Assembly (NCBI GenBank): GCA_958510825.1
Contig: OY294048.1
Location: forward strand, 22,585,589 to 22,649,588
Direction: 5' to 3'
DNA length: 64,000 bases
Source: Brachypterus glaber
Taxonomy: Eukaryota; Arthropoda; Insecta; Coleoptera; Kateretidae
Part shown: in pieces, positions 1 through 10,365 of the stretch
Layout: every line of letters starts with the position of its first letter
How positions within the stretch are numbered: position 1 is the first letter of the stretch
Notes under the pieces: generated by a model
What the model saw: the letters and a program-made list of their open reading frames with translations, nothing else
Databases searched by the model: none
Told to the model about the DNA's origin: nothing
Position numbers and translations under genes: made by a program

Positions 1-37
1 TTCATTCTTAAATGCTAAATACTTCTGCCTTTTAAAA

Positions 38-920
38 TGTTATTTTTAAGTAACTGGAAGACGAAAATTACTTATTACTATTTTTTGAATATCTTTGGTA
101 CCAGCGCACTGAGGTCTCATATTTATTTTTGGTGAACAAAAACATAAAAAGCCGTATACAATTTCAAAACATGGTTATTTAATTATGAAAATTAACGTAA
201 TTCATACTTTAAATGTAGTTTCGCAAATAAAAATAAACTGAATAAATGAATAAATAATAAGAACAAGCCGTGAAGATATGTAATGTTACGCACTCCATTA
301 TATGTATACTAATCACAGTGGATGCATATTGCATTTTCCCAAATACGCAAGTTAAAATCATTTAAAACTCAAGATAAAACATTGCTGCCAACAAAAAACT
401 AAGAAAATAAGTTTTTTTTTAAATACGAAAAAACATGATAATAAAAAATAATTTTTTCAAAACAATTTCATTTTTCGAGAAACACAAAAAATTTTAAATA
501 TTTTTTTTTCGTTTTTCAAAAAAAAATAATTAAAAATAGTATTTTTGTTTTGTTTTCATAAACCTAGGCGTACCGTCACAGTAGGCCGCCTAGAGGGAAA
601 GAATTCTTTTGTTGGCAGCAATGTTTTATTTTGAGTTTTAAATGATTTTAACTTACGTATTTGGGAAAATTCAATATGCATCCACTAAGAATAGTATATA
701 ATAGAGTGCATAACATTACATATCTTCACGGCTTGTTCCTATTATTTATTCATTTATTCAGTTTATTTTTATTTGCGATACCACATAGGCATGCTTTGAA
801 ATTGTATACGGCTTTTTTATGTTTTTGTTCAACAAAAATAAATATGAGACCTCAGTGCGCTGGTACCGAAGAAATTAAAATTATAGTAATAAATAATTTT
901 CTTCCAGTTAAAAATAACAT
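38..920. repeat. Foldback repeat with ~340 bp inverted arms
   Basis: The left arm (38-396) and right arm (607-920) are inverted copies of each other. Shared landmarks are 'ttgctgccaacaaa' against 'tttgttggcagcaa' at the inner ends, and 'ctggaag' against 'cttccag' near the outer ends. The ~210 bp loop is A/T homopolymer-rich and holds 'gtaccgtcacagtaggccgcc'. The arms differ by substitutions and small indels. This looks like a non-autonomous foldback or MITE. No coding capacity was seen; the apparent reading frame at 661-960 lies in the right arm and is not a gene. Confidence 0.75.
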
Positions 921-1142
921 ATATATTTTAGCCTTTTTGAAAGATAAATTCGGTTTTTAGGCAATTTTATTTAATTTTTTAAGTTTTTTTTTCTGGACAT
1001 CTTGTATATCCAATAAAAAAATACTACAGATTATATATATTTATATTTCGGAATTTATCTAAAGACAAAAACCCTTGAAAATTAAAACTAAATTGCCTAA
1101 AAACCTAATTTATCCAAAAATGTTAAAAAAAAATATATATAT
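917..1142. repeat. Small hairpin repeat next to the first foldback
   Basis: The sequence around 940-970 (ggtttttaggcaatttt) returns inverted at 1088-1118 (aaattgcctaaaaacc). Both sides end in short AT stretches. It abuts the 38-920 foldback and may be a remnant of a second MITE or part of the same composite. Confidence 0.55.
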
Positions 1143-1450
1143 GAGGCATTCTTTCTGAACGAGCGACCCCCACTTAGCCAAAATTGGTGAGGCCCAGTTG
1201 AGGTCTATAATGGCTCAAATAAAAGGTCTTGAAATCTACTTTTTAAATCTTAGTGGCCCTTACACTAAATCACTATAGGAGATCCAATATGGCCGCTAGA
1301 ACCACGTGACCTTCACCACTTTTATTACTTAAACGACTATAAAACCACTCGCATGAATCCGATTGAGGCCAAAAAGGACCGAAATGAAAGTTCTTGAACT
1401 TTGCTTTCGAAAAATGAGGGTTAGGCCCTTATGTTATTTGCACTCTTCAT
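1143..1450. other. No gene seen; unclassified sequence
   Basis: This stretch contains relatively GC-rich words (gagcgacccccactt, aatatggccgctagaacc) that look like an old repeat fragment. No open frame, hairpin or terminal repeat was recognised. Confidence 0.4.
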
Positions 1451-1779
1451 ATACTGGGTGATTCACGGTAGAGAGATCGGGCGATTTGTGGCGTTATTAA
1501 CAAATATATCAAAATGAAATTTTTACCAGTTAATATAGACCTAATTATCTTCCATTGACTCCAAATCAAAGTTCTCCACTCTTTTTGGTTTTTGAACTAG
1601 AACTCCACACTAGCATTTTTTTGCACATAACAATATTTTTAAATGCCAAAATTATGAAGAATTACAATTTTTCTTTATCATACAATACTTTTTTTTACTA
1701 AAAACATTAACTTTTCTGTAAATTTTTGTTAATAACGCCACAAATCGACTGATCTCTCTACCGTGAATCACCCAGTATA
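1451..1779. repeat. MITE with ~58 bp terminal inverted repeats
   Basis: The left end starts 'atactgggtgattcacgg' and the right end is its inverse, finishing 'ccgtgaatcacccagtat'. The arms match over about 58 bp (1451-1512 against 1722-1779), down to 'gttattaaca' and 'gttaataac'. The internal ~210 bp is AT-rich and non-coding. The flanks (cat / aca) do not show a convincing target duplication. A short non-autonomous DNA transposon is the best reading. Confidence 0.75.
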
Positions 1780-1784
1780 CACGG

Positions 1785-2085
1785 TGTATTTTGAAATAGG
1801 GTCCGAAAATTTAAGGGGTGATTCTACATCATAAAATATGAAAAAAGTTCCTATAAACAATTGTTTAAAAATGCGTCATAAGAGAGCTACGCCCCTTTGA
1901 AAGGGACTAAAAAAAACGGTTTTTATTTAATAACTCAGGAACCCTTTAAGATATAGCAACGAGGTTTTGCACGTAAACTAATCTTAATAAGGCCCAACTT
2001 TGTATATTATTTTCATGTACTTATTTTATCCAGGGGTGTGCGAAATGGGGGGCCTTACCAGTTTTTTGTCCAAAACAGTAAGCCA
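1785..2085 (+). repeat. Fragment of the 'ggtgattctac' repeat family
   Basis: It carries 'ttaaggggtgattctac', then 'aaaatatgaaaaaagttcc', 'gagctacgccc' and 'ttatttaataactcaggaac'. Copies or fragments of the same order of words recur at 7262-8957, 12345-12565 and 33293-34033. Here only one arm is present, so this is a truncated member. Function is unknown. Confidence 0.6.
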
Positions 2086-2328
2086 TATAGAAAACTATTA
2101 AGTCAATATAACCAATAGGATCAACTATCTATAGTATTTTATAGTATGCCTATGGACTAAATTGATGCATATAAATTCCCATAGATTTATTCCTATTTAA
2201 CATTCTATAGTACACAGACAGAGACCCCCTTTGCCTTGCTGTAAAAATCGAGTCTTTTATTGATCATTTTAGTTTAATATTTTTTAATTTTATTAAATAT
2301 AAAGTTTTATTAATATTATGTTTTTTAG
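2086..2328. other. AT-rich stretch ending in a splice-acceptor-like site
   Basis: No repeat or frame was recognised. It ends in 'tattatgttttttag', a polypyrimidine tract plus AG at 2327-2328, directly before the open frame of the Crypton-like gene. It is therefore probably the 3' end of an upstream intron. The first exon or exons were not found in the window. Confidence 0.45.
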
Positions 2329-3554
2329 AACAACGGGATGTCCTAGAAAACATTAAACAAGTCAAGGAAAGCCAATTTAATCAAAAAGATGCTATTGAAA
2401 ATAAAATAATTGAAAAAAACACAGAGGATGAAAATAATAAAATGGAGAGTACAGCGGATATTCTAGCTACATCTAGCAATGCATTGGACAAAAATAATTA
2501 TTGTGCAATTGACGTTATTGAAAGTAATACAAAAGAAAACAAGAAAAACCAGGTTATTCAAAAAGAAGTTACTGAAGATAATAGAGAAGACAACATAAAG
2601 GATAAAAATAATATTACAGAAAATAAAGATTATATACTCGATAACTATAGCAATGCATTGGACAATAATAGTTTTTATGCAGTCGAAGACATTAAAAATA
2701 ATCAGGTTATTCAAAAAGAAGTTACTGAAAATAATATAATAGAGAGTACAGCGGATATTATAGCTACATCTAGCAATGCATTGGACAAAAATAATTATTG
2801 GACAATTGACGTCATTGAAAATAATACAAAAGCAAACAAGAAAAAACAGGTTATTCAAAAAGAAGTTACAGAAGACAACATAAAGGATAAAAATAATATT
2901 ACAGAAAGTATAGATTATATGCTAGATAACTATAGCAATGTATTGGATAATAATAATTATGCAGTCATTTTAAATAATCAGGTTATTCAAAAAGAAGTTA
3001 CTGAAAATAATATAATAGAGAGTACAGCGGGTATTCTAGCTACATCTAGCAATGCATTGGACAAAAATAATTATTGGGCAATTGACGTCACTGAAAATTA
3101 TACAAAAGAAAACAAGAAAAATCAGGTTATTCAAACAGAAAACATGATAGAAGATGAAAATAATATATTAGAAAACATTGAGGATATACCAATAATATTT
3201 GCAGATGATGAACTACAAACAGATTTAAATAAAGATATGCCAGCTGTGTCGGATAAGAAAATTATAATCCTGTCATCAATAAATCTACCATCAATGAGTA
3301 AAGTTGAGATGGATGTAAAGAATAAAACATTATTTGAAACAGTCTTATTAGACAGTATTGAAGTTATTCCAGAAATAGAAGATTCATATAGAACAAATGA
3401 AAGTGCAGAGTTTGACTTAGATAAGGAGCTAAGTGAGATATCCGAATTAACATCTGACATAAGCATTTCAAGAACACATTTATTTGAACAAAATAAGGAG
3501 AATACAGAAAACAGTTTGTTTGGATTTTTCTTCGACCTCCAATTTTGCTCCTGA
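2329..3554 (+). pseudogene. Crypton-like gene: N-terminal acidic, repeat-bearing exon
   Basis: The frame is open from the AG at 2327-2328 through to 3554; the first Met is at 2442. The product is very rich in Asn, Asp, Glu and Lys and looks disordered. From 2442 to about 3150 it contains three tandem copies of a ~95-residue unit, each with the words 'ATSSNALDKNNY' and 'QVIQKEVTE'. No catalytic or folded domain is visible here. The frame closes at 3552-3554, but the downstream zinc-finger frame is already open by 3484, so a frameshift near 3500-3540 breaks the protein. The assignment to the same gene as the recombinase rests on position, strand and direct adjacency; the acidic region itself is not a family signature. 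Confidence 0.55.
2442..3150 (+). repeat. Three in-frame tandem repeats (~276-291 bp) in coding sequence
   Basis: The unit beginning 'gagagtacagcggatatt' occurs at about 2443, 2741 and 3019. Each unit ends with a copy of the 'QVIQKEVTE' block, which also recurs inside the unit. Differences between copies are mostly in-frame, so the repeat expanded while the frame was coding. Confidence 0.8.
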
Positions 3555-4340
3555 TGAACGAAACTTAATAGTTCAAATTGGTAACTCTAAAAAAACCAAA
3601 AAACTATTTTGCATGTACTGCAAAACATTCCAGTCTAAATTTGCCCGGCATTTAGAAACTAAGCATAACAATGAAGTGGAAGTGAAACAATTTATAACGT
3701 TAAAGAAGGGAATACCCGAAAGAAAGAAAATAATAGATACCATAAAAAAAATGTCAATTTGAATTTAATACTAATAGTAATTTAAATGATGGCGAACTGT
3801 TAGTAAGTAGAAGACCAAGAAAAGAACAAAATGCCACTGAATACAAAGTATGCCAAAATTGTAAGGGTTTTTTTACCAAAAATAATATAAGGCATCATGC
3901 CAAAAAATGTTTCAATTATGACGGCAAGAAAACGCGAACGTTATTGGTCATGGGCAGAAAAATTTTAGGGCGTATTCATCCCGTTGCTTCAAACATACTT
4001 AAGAATGAGGTATTTCCATTATTAAGAGATGATGAAGCAGTGAAAACAATAAGATATGATCGTCTTGTAATTTTATATGGGAATAAAATGTGCCGAAAAT
4101 ATGGTTTAAAACACCAACACGAATTAATCAGAGCGAACCTGCGAGTATTGGGAAGATTTTTAATAGAAATAAAAAAAATCGAAAACGACATTGAAGAACT
4201 TGAAAATATTTATGACCCTCAATACTGCGATAGTACTATTTCTGCTATTAACATGGTAGCAGGATTTGACGAGAACTAATACTTATAGAGCACCTTCTAC
4301 AGCCTAAAATTTAGGCTCGCTTATTAAAAAAATTGCGAAC
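3487..4340 (+). pseudogene. Crypton-like gene: zinc-finger and linker region
   Basis: Two short Cys/His motifs are visible. The first, FCMYC...FARHLETKH (about 3608-3666), is a C2H2-like finger. The second is CQNC...IRHHAKKC (about 3851-3910). They lead into a ~100-residue helical region (MGRKILGRIHPVASNIL... to MVAGFDEN, 3944-4279). The order finger, finger, helical linker, recombinase matches a widespread animal family of uncharacterised tyrosine-recombinase proteins, as I recall it; I could not align them. The frame is broken: it shifts near 3755-3765, shifts again just after 4270, and then meets an in-frame TAA close to 4305 before it reopens. The copy is therefore dead. The metal-binding residues themselves are intact. 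Confidence 0.65.
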
Positions 4341-5257
4341 ATGTTTATAAGCGAATGTATTAAGTCAAAAGATGCACAAAAAAAAGAAAACGCTGAAAAT
4401 TTTTTAAAACTTCTTTTGGAGGACATACCAGTTAGTATAAATAAACCTGTTGTAGAAACTCAGTCTCAAAACACAAGACGAAAGAAAATCAATTTAGCAT
4501 CATTTTCAGATATAAAAAAATTAAATACACACCTTAAAGAAATAAATGTAAAGGCTAAAGGAGAACTGTCAACAAAATTTTCTTATTTTTGGTGGATAAA
4601 GCTTTTAGAATCTACCTTGACACTAATACAAATATTTAACAGAAGAAGGGCGGGCGAAATAGAAAGAATTTTAATTGAAGATTACAAAGGCTTCGAATGT
4701 ATAGATAAGGAATTTTTGAAAAACCAACCCTTATCTGGTAAAGCAGTAGCACAAAATTATGTGCGTTTTGTAATAAGGGGTAAGTTAAATAGGACAGTGC
4801 CTGTACTTTTAAGCAAAGACTTAGTAGATTCGATTGAAGTTATATTACAAACCAGGGAATTAGCGGGAGTTTCTTCCAAAAATAGATTTTTGTTTGGAAT
4901 TCCAAGTTGTAACAAATCTCATCAAATATCTACGAGCCTGTCACATATTAAGGAAATTCTCCAAAGAGTGTGGGGCAGATTTTCCAAGTACGCTTAGGGA
5001 AACCAACCTAAGAAAACATATTGCCACCAACTGTATAAATTTAAACCTATCTGAAACGGAGATTGCAGATGTAGCCAATTTCATGGGACACAGTGAGAAA
5101 ATTCACAAAGAACATTACAGACAGCCCATAGTAAATAGAGAAATATTGAGAATGTCAAGGGTTTTGGAAATCGCTCAAGGTGCAGCAGATGATGAATCAA
5201 GTGGAACTGAATCAGATGAATCTGATACGTCAGATCAAATAATTTTAAAACAACAAG
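4289..5257 (+). pseudogene. Crypton-like tyrosine recombinase catalytic domain
   Basis: The landmarks of a tyrosine recombinase (phage-integrase fold) appear in order. Box I is the Arg in NRRRAGEIERI (from 4638). The second cluster is LRKHIAT (5008-5028), in the position of the HxxR motif. MGHSEKIHKEHYR (5083-5121) supplies the conserved Gly-His and the Tyr nucleophile (codon about 5116-5118). These enzymes cut and rejoin DNA through a 3'-phosphotyrosine link; in Cryptons this moves a circular element without target-site loss. A frameshift around 4920-4950 separates the N-terminal part (to 4997) from the part with the second cluster (4894 onward), so the copy cannot make the full enzyme. The exon ends at 5257 in an acidic tail with a GT donor (caacaag/gtaaaa). 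The family is certain at the level of tyrosine recombinase; Crypton-like is the best guess, and a DIRS or Ngaro origin is less likely because no RT is nearby. Confidence 0.7.
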
Positions 5258-5439
5258 GTAAAATTATTATTTACATTTCATATTTACTTACTATATTAAT
5301 CAACAATCACAACACGACCGTCAAATTTTGCCTATTACTATTTTTTTTAAGCCGAACTATTGGTTTAAAGATCTGTAATATTAACATACTGATCTACAGT
5401 TGTTTTGGTTTTTTTTGGTTGTAAATATAATTCTTTAGT

Positions 5440-5545
5440 TAAAAATACATAAAAAAGGTACTCTTAGTGTAACACCGTAGAACCAACCGATTTCGAGAAA
5501 ATTGCAGTTAAAGAGATTTTTTCACGTTCTGTGTATATATACGTT
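5440..5545 (+). repeat. Fragment related to the 7.8-8.9 kb foldback arm
   Basis: The words 'ggtactcttagtgtaacac', 'ttcgagaaaa', 'aaagagattttttcacg' also occur at 8165-8240 and, inverted, at 8525-8600. This is an isolated piece of that arm. The bases 5546-5678 show nothing recognisable. Confidence 0.6.
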
Positions 5546-5678
5546 TTCAATGTAATTTCAAGGTCAACTTTGTTTTTTTTTTAAATGGAAACATATTTTT
5601 TTACTGTTATTTAATTCTCATCAAAAAAATAAAAATCTTTTGTGATAGGTGCGCTTTTTTATCTGCCTTTTAGTTGCA

Positions 5679-7271
5679 GGGTGTCCCATAACTTATCCGC
5701 CATAGAGCAGCAGGTGATACTGGATCAAAATAAGAAGATTAAGCCAATATTTGTGTAAGCGAATGTGTCATTAAAAAGATACAGGGTGTTGAAAGTGAAA
5801 CTTAATTTTCGAAAAATTGCAATAATTTTAAAACGGTTGAAGATTTCAAATTCAAAATTGAAGTAGTTGGGTTTTTGAAGGTGAAAAATCCGAATTCGGT
5901 ACAAGTTTGAACCTAGTTCCTAGAGGGCGCTTGCTACGTACTTCGAAATGAATTAAATCCTGCATATTTTTTTACCCTGTAAAGCTGAGATTATTTTGAC
6001 TTCAAATTGGCGAAGAGTCATTGTTTCCACGTAAAAAACATACTCTTGGTCAATATCGATATCTCAAGCCGTTTGCGAGATATTCGTCTTTGAATATTCC
6101 ATTGCACATCTTATCAATAACTGAAAAATATGCCTTGAATGTTGACCAAATAAAACATCGCGATGACAGCTGTCATTGTTTTCTATCTCTCCCGAAAAAG
6201 TTACTTTACTGTTATCATTCTTATAATTTTTTTTATTTTTCATTTTTTTATAATTTTTTAATTTTTTTTTTGCACTCGGATATATTTTTTTAATTACGGC
6301 TTAATTTATTTTTTTTATTTTATCGGTTTTTAATTGTTATCAGGTACTTGCATACGATATTTCAAGTTTCTGCGACCTCCGGTTGGAAAGTTATAACAGT
6401 GAAAGGTCGGCCATCGTTTTGTTGATTTTTGTTTGTCCTTGTATCCCTACATACCAAATTTCAAGTTTCTACGATTTCCTATTCGATAGATATTATTTTG
6501 ACAGATCGGCTATCTTGTTTTCTGCTTTTGTCGATTTTTGTTTATCACTGTACCCCCACATACCAAATTTCAAATTTCTACGACCCCCCATTCGAAAAAT
6601 GTCACTTTGACAGGTCCGCCAACTTGTTTTTCAGTTTTGCCGATTTTGGTATTTTATTGTACCCCTACATACCAAATTTTAAGATTCTACGACCTACCGT
6701 TCCAAAAATGTAATTTTGACAGCTCTGTCATTTTGTTTTGTTTTAGTTTTGTTGATTTTTGTTTTTCATTATACACCCACATACCAAATTTTAATTTATT
6801 TTAAATATTTTTGAAATTTTGATTTTTATTTTTTTTTCGGTATTTTTACTTTCAAGGGCGAATATCTCGCAAACGGCTTGAGATATCGATATTGACCAAG
6901 AGTATGTTTTTTACGTGAAAATAATGACTTCACTAATTTGAAGTCAAAATAATCCCAGTTTTACAGGGTAAAAAAATATGCAGGATTTCATTCATCACGA
7001 AGTACGTACCAAGCGCCCTCTAGGAACTAGGTTCAAACTAGTACCGAATTCGGATTTTTTACCTCCGAAAACCCAGCTACTTTAATTTTGAATTTGCTAT
7101 CTTCAACCGTTTTAAAATTATTGCAATTTTTCGAAAAATAAGTTTCACTTTCAACACCCTGTATCTTTTTAATGACTAACATTCGCTTACACAAATATTG
7201 GCTTAATCTTCTTATTTTGATCCCTAGTATCACCTGTTGCTCTATGGCGGCTAAGTTATGGGACACCCTGT
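5679..7271. mobile_element. Foldback element with ~415 bp inverted terminal arms
   Basis: The element starts 'cagggtgtcccataac' and ends with the inverse 'ttatgggacaccctg'. The arms run from 5679 to about 6098 and from about 6853 to 7271, and match almost throughout. Examples are 'gaattcggtac', 'gagggcgctt', 'atcgatatctcaagccg' and their inverses. The core (6100-6850) holds a ~120 bp tandem repeat and no transposase, so it is non-autonomous. It sits inside the intron of the Crypton-like gene. Confidence 0.8.
6350..6795 (+). repeat. ~115-120 bp tandem repeat in the foldback core
   Basis: About four copies of a unit with the words 'acataccaaatttcaa', 'tctacgacc' and 'ttttgacag' follow one another (tags near 6449, 6558, 6668, 6780). 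Copies are 75-85 % alike by eye. Overlapping open frames here are by-products of the repeat. Confidence 0.7.
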
Positions 7272-8957
7272 ATATACAGGATGTTTTTTAATTCGTGTTA
7301 CTAATATTAAGGGGTGATTCTACAATGAAAAATATGAAAAAAAGTTTCTATAAACATATGTCCAAAAATGCGTCGTAAGGGAGCTACGCCTCTTTGATAG
7401 TGGCTAAAAAATTCGGTTTTTATTTAATAACTCAGGAACCCTTTGAGATATAGTAACGAGGTTTTGCATGTAAACTAATCTTAATAAGGCCCATCTTTGT
7501 ATATTATTTTTATGTACTTATTTTAACCAAGGGTGTGCGAAACGGGGGGGGCCTTATCAGTTTTTTGTCCGAGACTTTTTTCTGTGTAACTTTTTTGTAA
7601 TTTTATTTTTGGAATATGATTCCTCAGGTCAAAATACATGAAAAAGGTACTCTTGTTGTAATACTGTAGGATTAACCGTTTTCGAGAAAAATCCAATTGT
7701 AGGTAAAATTTCACGCTTCGAGGACCAAAAATTAAATACTAAAATGTTGAAAACCAAAATTTTAATGATGCAAGGTGAATGTACATCAAAAACTAAGAAA
7801 AAAACCTCATATACAGCTGCTCTTTAAAAATGGTGCATATTTACATCCAAAAATATGAAAAAAGTTCCTATAAAGGTTGGTCCGGAAACGAGCCCTAAGG
7901 GAGCTACGGCCCTCCTAAGGGTGCGTCCAAAAAAAGAGTTTTTATTTAATATCTCATTAACCCCATAAAGCACAACAACAAATTTTTGCATATGCCTTAA
8001 CGTTGATAAAAGCTATCATTTTATGTAATTTTTATTTGATAAGTTTAACCAGGGACGTGCATGATGGGTGGGCGATGTCAATTTTTTGTCCCAAACTTTT
8101 TTATCTGTATTTTTTTTACATTTTTGCAATAAAATATGATTTTTTTAGATAAAAATTCATAAAACAGGTACTCTTAGTGTAACACTGTAGAATCAGCCGT
8201 TTTCGAGAAAACTGCAGTAAAGAGATTTTTTCACGTTCTGAGCATCAAAAATAGGAACTAAAAATTGCACCAATAAAAAATTTAAGAACGCAAGGCGATT
8301 CTACATCAAAAAGTATACAAAAAAGTATACACCTAGTTTCTAAATTACTTTTAAGAGTACTACCGGGTCTTAAAAAGTAACACTTCCTAAGTGGGCGTAG
8401 CTCCCTTAAAATCGATTTGTGGTAGATTGTGTATGTGAACTTTTTTTAATAGATTTTGATGTTTAATCGCTCTGTAGTATTAAAATTTTTATTGGCGCAA
8501 TTTAAAGTTCCGATTTTTGATGCTCAGAACGTGAAAAAATCTCTTTACTGCAGTTTTCTCGAAAACGCTGGATTCTACGGTGTTACACTAAGAGTAGCTT
8601 TTTAATGTATTTTTAACTAAAGAATCATATGGTATTAAAAAAACGTCCAAAAAAATAAAGATAAAATGTTTGGGGCAAAAAACTGACATCCCCTCCCATC
8701 TTGCACGCCCCTGGTTAAAATTACCAAATAAAAATTACATTAAATGATAGTCTTTATCAATGCTAAGGCATGTGCAAAAATTCGTGAATTGTCTTTATGG
8801 GGTTAATGAGATATTAAATAAACTCTTTTTTGGGCGCACCCTTAGGAGGACCGTAGCTCCCTTAGGGCTCGTTTCCGGAAAAACCTTTAAAGGAACTTTT
8901 TTCATATTTTTGGATGTAGAAGCACCTCCCAAAATTAATGATCGAATACCTGGGACA
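7262..8957. mobile_element. Composite foldback element of the 'ggtgattctac' family
   Basis: The left edge (acaccctgtatatacagg) and right edge (gggacaccctgtatat) are inverted. Strong inner arms run 7838-8285 and 8490-8935, for example 'ggtccggaaacgagccc' against 'gggctcgtttccgg', and 'ctgcagtaaagag' against 'ctctttactgcag'. A less complete extra copy of the arm (7300-7570) precedes them, with the same 'gagctacgcc' and 'aactcaggaacc' words as 1785-2085. No transposase was seen. Confidence 0.7.
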
Positions 8958-8959
8958 CC

Positions 8960-9003
<44 letters not shown>
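8958..9003. repeat. (AT)n microsatellite
   Basis: Uninterrupted TA dinucleotides follow directly on the foldback terminus 'gggacaccctgta', as if the element had inserted into, or seeded, the dinucleotide run. Confidence 0.95.
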
Positions 9004-9006
<3 letters not shown>

Positions 9007-9131
9007 ATTTATGTAATGCATTGTTTTGTTAGCAGCAGTATTTTTTTCAAAAACTAACTTTTTAATTTGATTTTTTATATTGTGCGTATTTACAGTGTGT
9101 GTATTCAAATTAAAGCTCTATGTTTTTTTAG

Positions 9132-9496
9132 GCACAAATGACCAGACCTACCAGTCTTCTTCCAATTTAAGTGGTACTTCTCAAATATCACCAGAGATAG
9201 TAAAAAAAAGATCAAGTATTTATGTTAGTAATCTCATACTGTTACAAATTTTAAATTATTATATTTTAGCTTCACCTTATGGACCTGTTAAAAAGAAACC
9301 ACGCTGGACGCCAGCTGAAACTAAAACAGCCTTTCAACTTTTTGGACACCACATCGAAAGTGAAACCTATCCATCTTTAAAGGAAATCCAAAAAGCTCGT
9401 ATTGATTTCCCAGTTTTACAAAATAGACGTGAAAATTTTATTAAAACTTGGCAGCAACCTCATTCCCAAAAGCCTTACATTACAATCCACAATTAA
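9132..9496 (+). pseudogene. Crypton-like gene: C-terminal Myb-like basic exon
   Basis: The exon starts after the acceptor AG at 9130-9131 and ends at the stop at 9494-9496. It has a Ser/Thr-rich linker and then a basic module with the pattern KKKPRWTPAET...F..H......PSLKEIQ...(N/Q)R...F.KTWQQ. A module of this kind (K-W-T-x-x-E, helices, ...TWQQ/..NW..) closes the related recombinase at 24149-24406 and, as I recall, animal members of the family; it looks like a Myb/SANT-type DNA-binding fold. A hydrophobic stretch encoded at 9216-9269 does not fit. A 54 bp micro-intron (GT at 9216, AG at 9269) would remove it in frame. This exon itself carries no stop. Confidence 0.55.
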
Positions 9497-9796
9497 AATT
9501 TTAATAGCATACATACACTCAGAAAATGTCGTTGTATTTTTAATACTGAATGTTATTTGTTAAAAAATATTTTTTGTTTATATCGCCACCATTGGTATTT
9601 AATACTTTACTTGTGATATTAAATACTCCAAAGTGTGTATTGTATACAAAATGTTGTCATACTAACATAGACCGTGCTGGTACATTTGGATCCCCACGCA
9701 ACATGTGTTTATTAATACTGTAACATTTGGTAAATTATATCATATTTACAGTTTGGTATACTTTAAGTGTTAGTTATTGTGTTATTAATCTAGTTT
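9497..9796. other. 3' flank of the Crypton-like gene; nothing recognised
   Basis: AT-rich sequence with several 'taatac' words and no frame longer than 50 codons. It may contain the 3' UTR; no clear polyadenylation context can be proven. Confidence 0.4.
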
Positions 9797-10003
9797 AAAG
9801 TATGTTACAGTATTTAGTAAAATAACAATCGGTAAATAATACCAAAATTTTGATTAGTAATGATACAGTGAAAAGTAAAAAAAGGATCGATTATTTTATC
9901 AGTGTGTAATTGTGTGTGGTTGCAATCTTTATATTAATACTAATCAAAATTTTGCTATTATTTACCGATTGTTAATTTTTCTGAATACTGTAACATACTT
10001 TAA
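9797..10003. repeat. Hairpin MITE, ~65 bp arms
   Basis: The arm 9797-9862 (taaagtatgttacagta... aataacaatcggtaaataat) is inverted at 9941-10003 (attatttaccgattg... tactgtaacatacttta). The loop is ~80 bp. Confidence 0.75.
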
Positions 10004-10147
10004 GGGGTGAAAGAAGAGCTCATTTTGAGTCTATTAGACCAAATAAAATAATATCTAAAAAGGCCGATATCTCAAAAACTGAGGCTTTGTATAAGGGTAT
10101 ATTTGGTCTAATAGACTCAAAATGAGCTCTTCTATCAACCCTTAAAA
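10001..10147. repeat. Second hairpin, ~46 bp arms, abutting the first
   Basis: 'aagagctcattttgagtc' at 10013-10030 is repeated inverted as 'gactcaaaatgagctctt' at about 10111-10128. The outer ends (ttaagggg... / ...cccttaa) pair as well. The two hairpins share their boundary. Confidence 0.75.
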
Positions 10148-10227
10148 ACTTTCTATCCATGTGCCATACACCCTGTATAGACCATGTATATTTGTGATAC
10201 TATTAAATTATAAGTATTTATATTATT

Positions 10228-10365
10228 AGTATGTGAATTTTTCTATATTTTTTAATATTTGTCCTAGGGTTTTCTTATATTAGATTTTTTTTTAAATAAT
10301 TATTTAAAAAAAATTTAATATGAGAAAACCTTAGGACAAGTATTAAAAAATATAGAACATTTCAC
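10228..10365. repeat. Near-perfect palindrome, ~65 bp arms
   Basis: 'ttgtcctagggttttctta' (from 10258) pairs with 'gagaaaaccttaggacaa' (to about 10339). Outer 'tatattttttaata' pairs with 'tattaaaaaatata'. The loop is almost nil, so a single strand would fold into one long hairpin. Confidence 0.8.

Larger units (their letters stand above)
5258..9131 (+). other. Predicted 3.9 kb intron of the Crypton-like gene
   Basis: The donor is gtaaaa at 5258 and the acceptor is 'tatgtttttttag' ending at 9131. The upstream frame ends with one base of a codon (G at 5257) and the downstream exon supplies the other two (GC at 9132-9133). The phases therefore match (phase 1) and join as Gly. The intron consists almost entirely of inserted foldback elements (5679-7271 and 7262-8957) and an (AT)n run. 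Confidence 0.6.

Noticed and set aside
661..960. 99-codon frame
   Set aside because: It lies in the right arm of a foldback; the other arm reads through in a different way and composition is that of the repeat.
2463..2858. Minus-strand frame opposite the acidic repeat
   Set aside because: It is antisense to the in-frame repeat of the plus strand and repeats with it.
6383..6804. Three overlapping frames
   Set aside because: They arise from the tandem ~120 bp repeat of the foldback core in successive frames.
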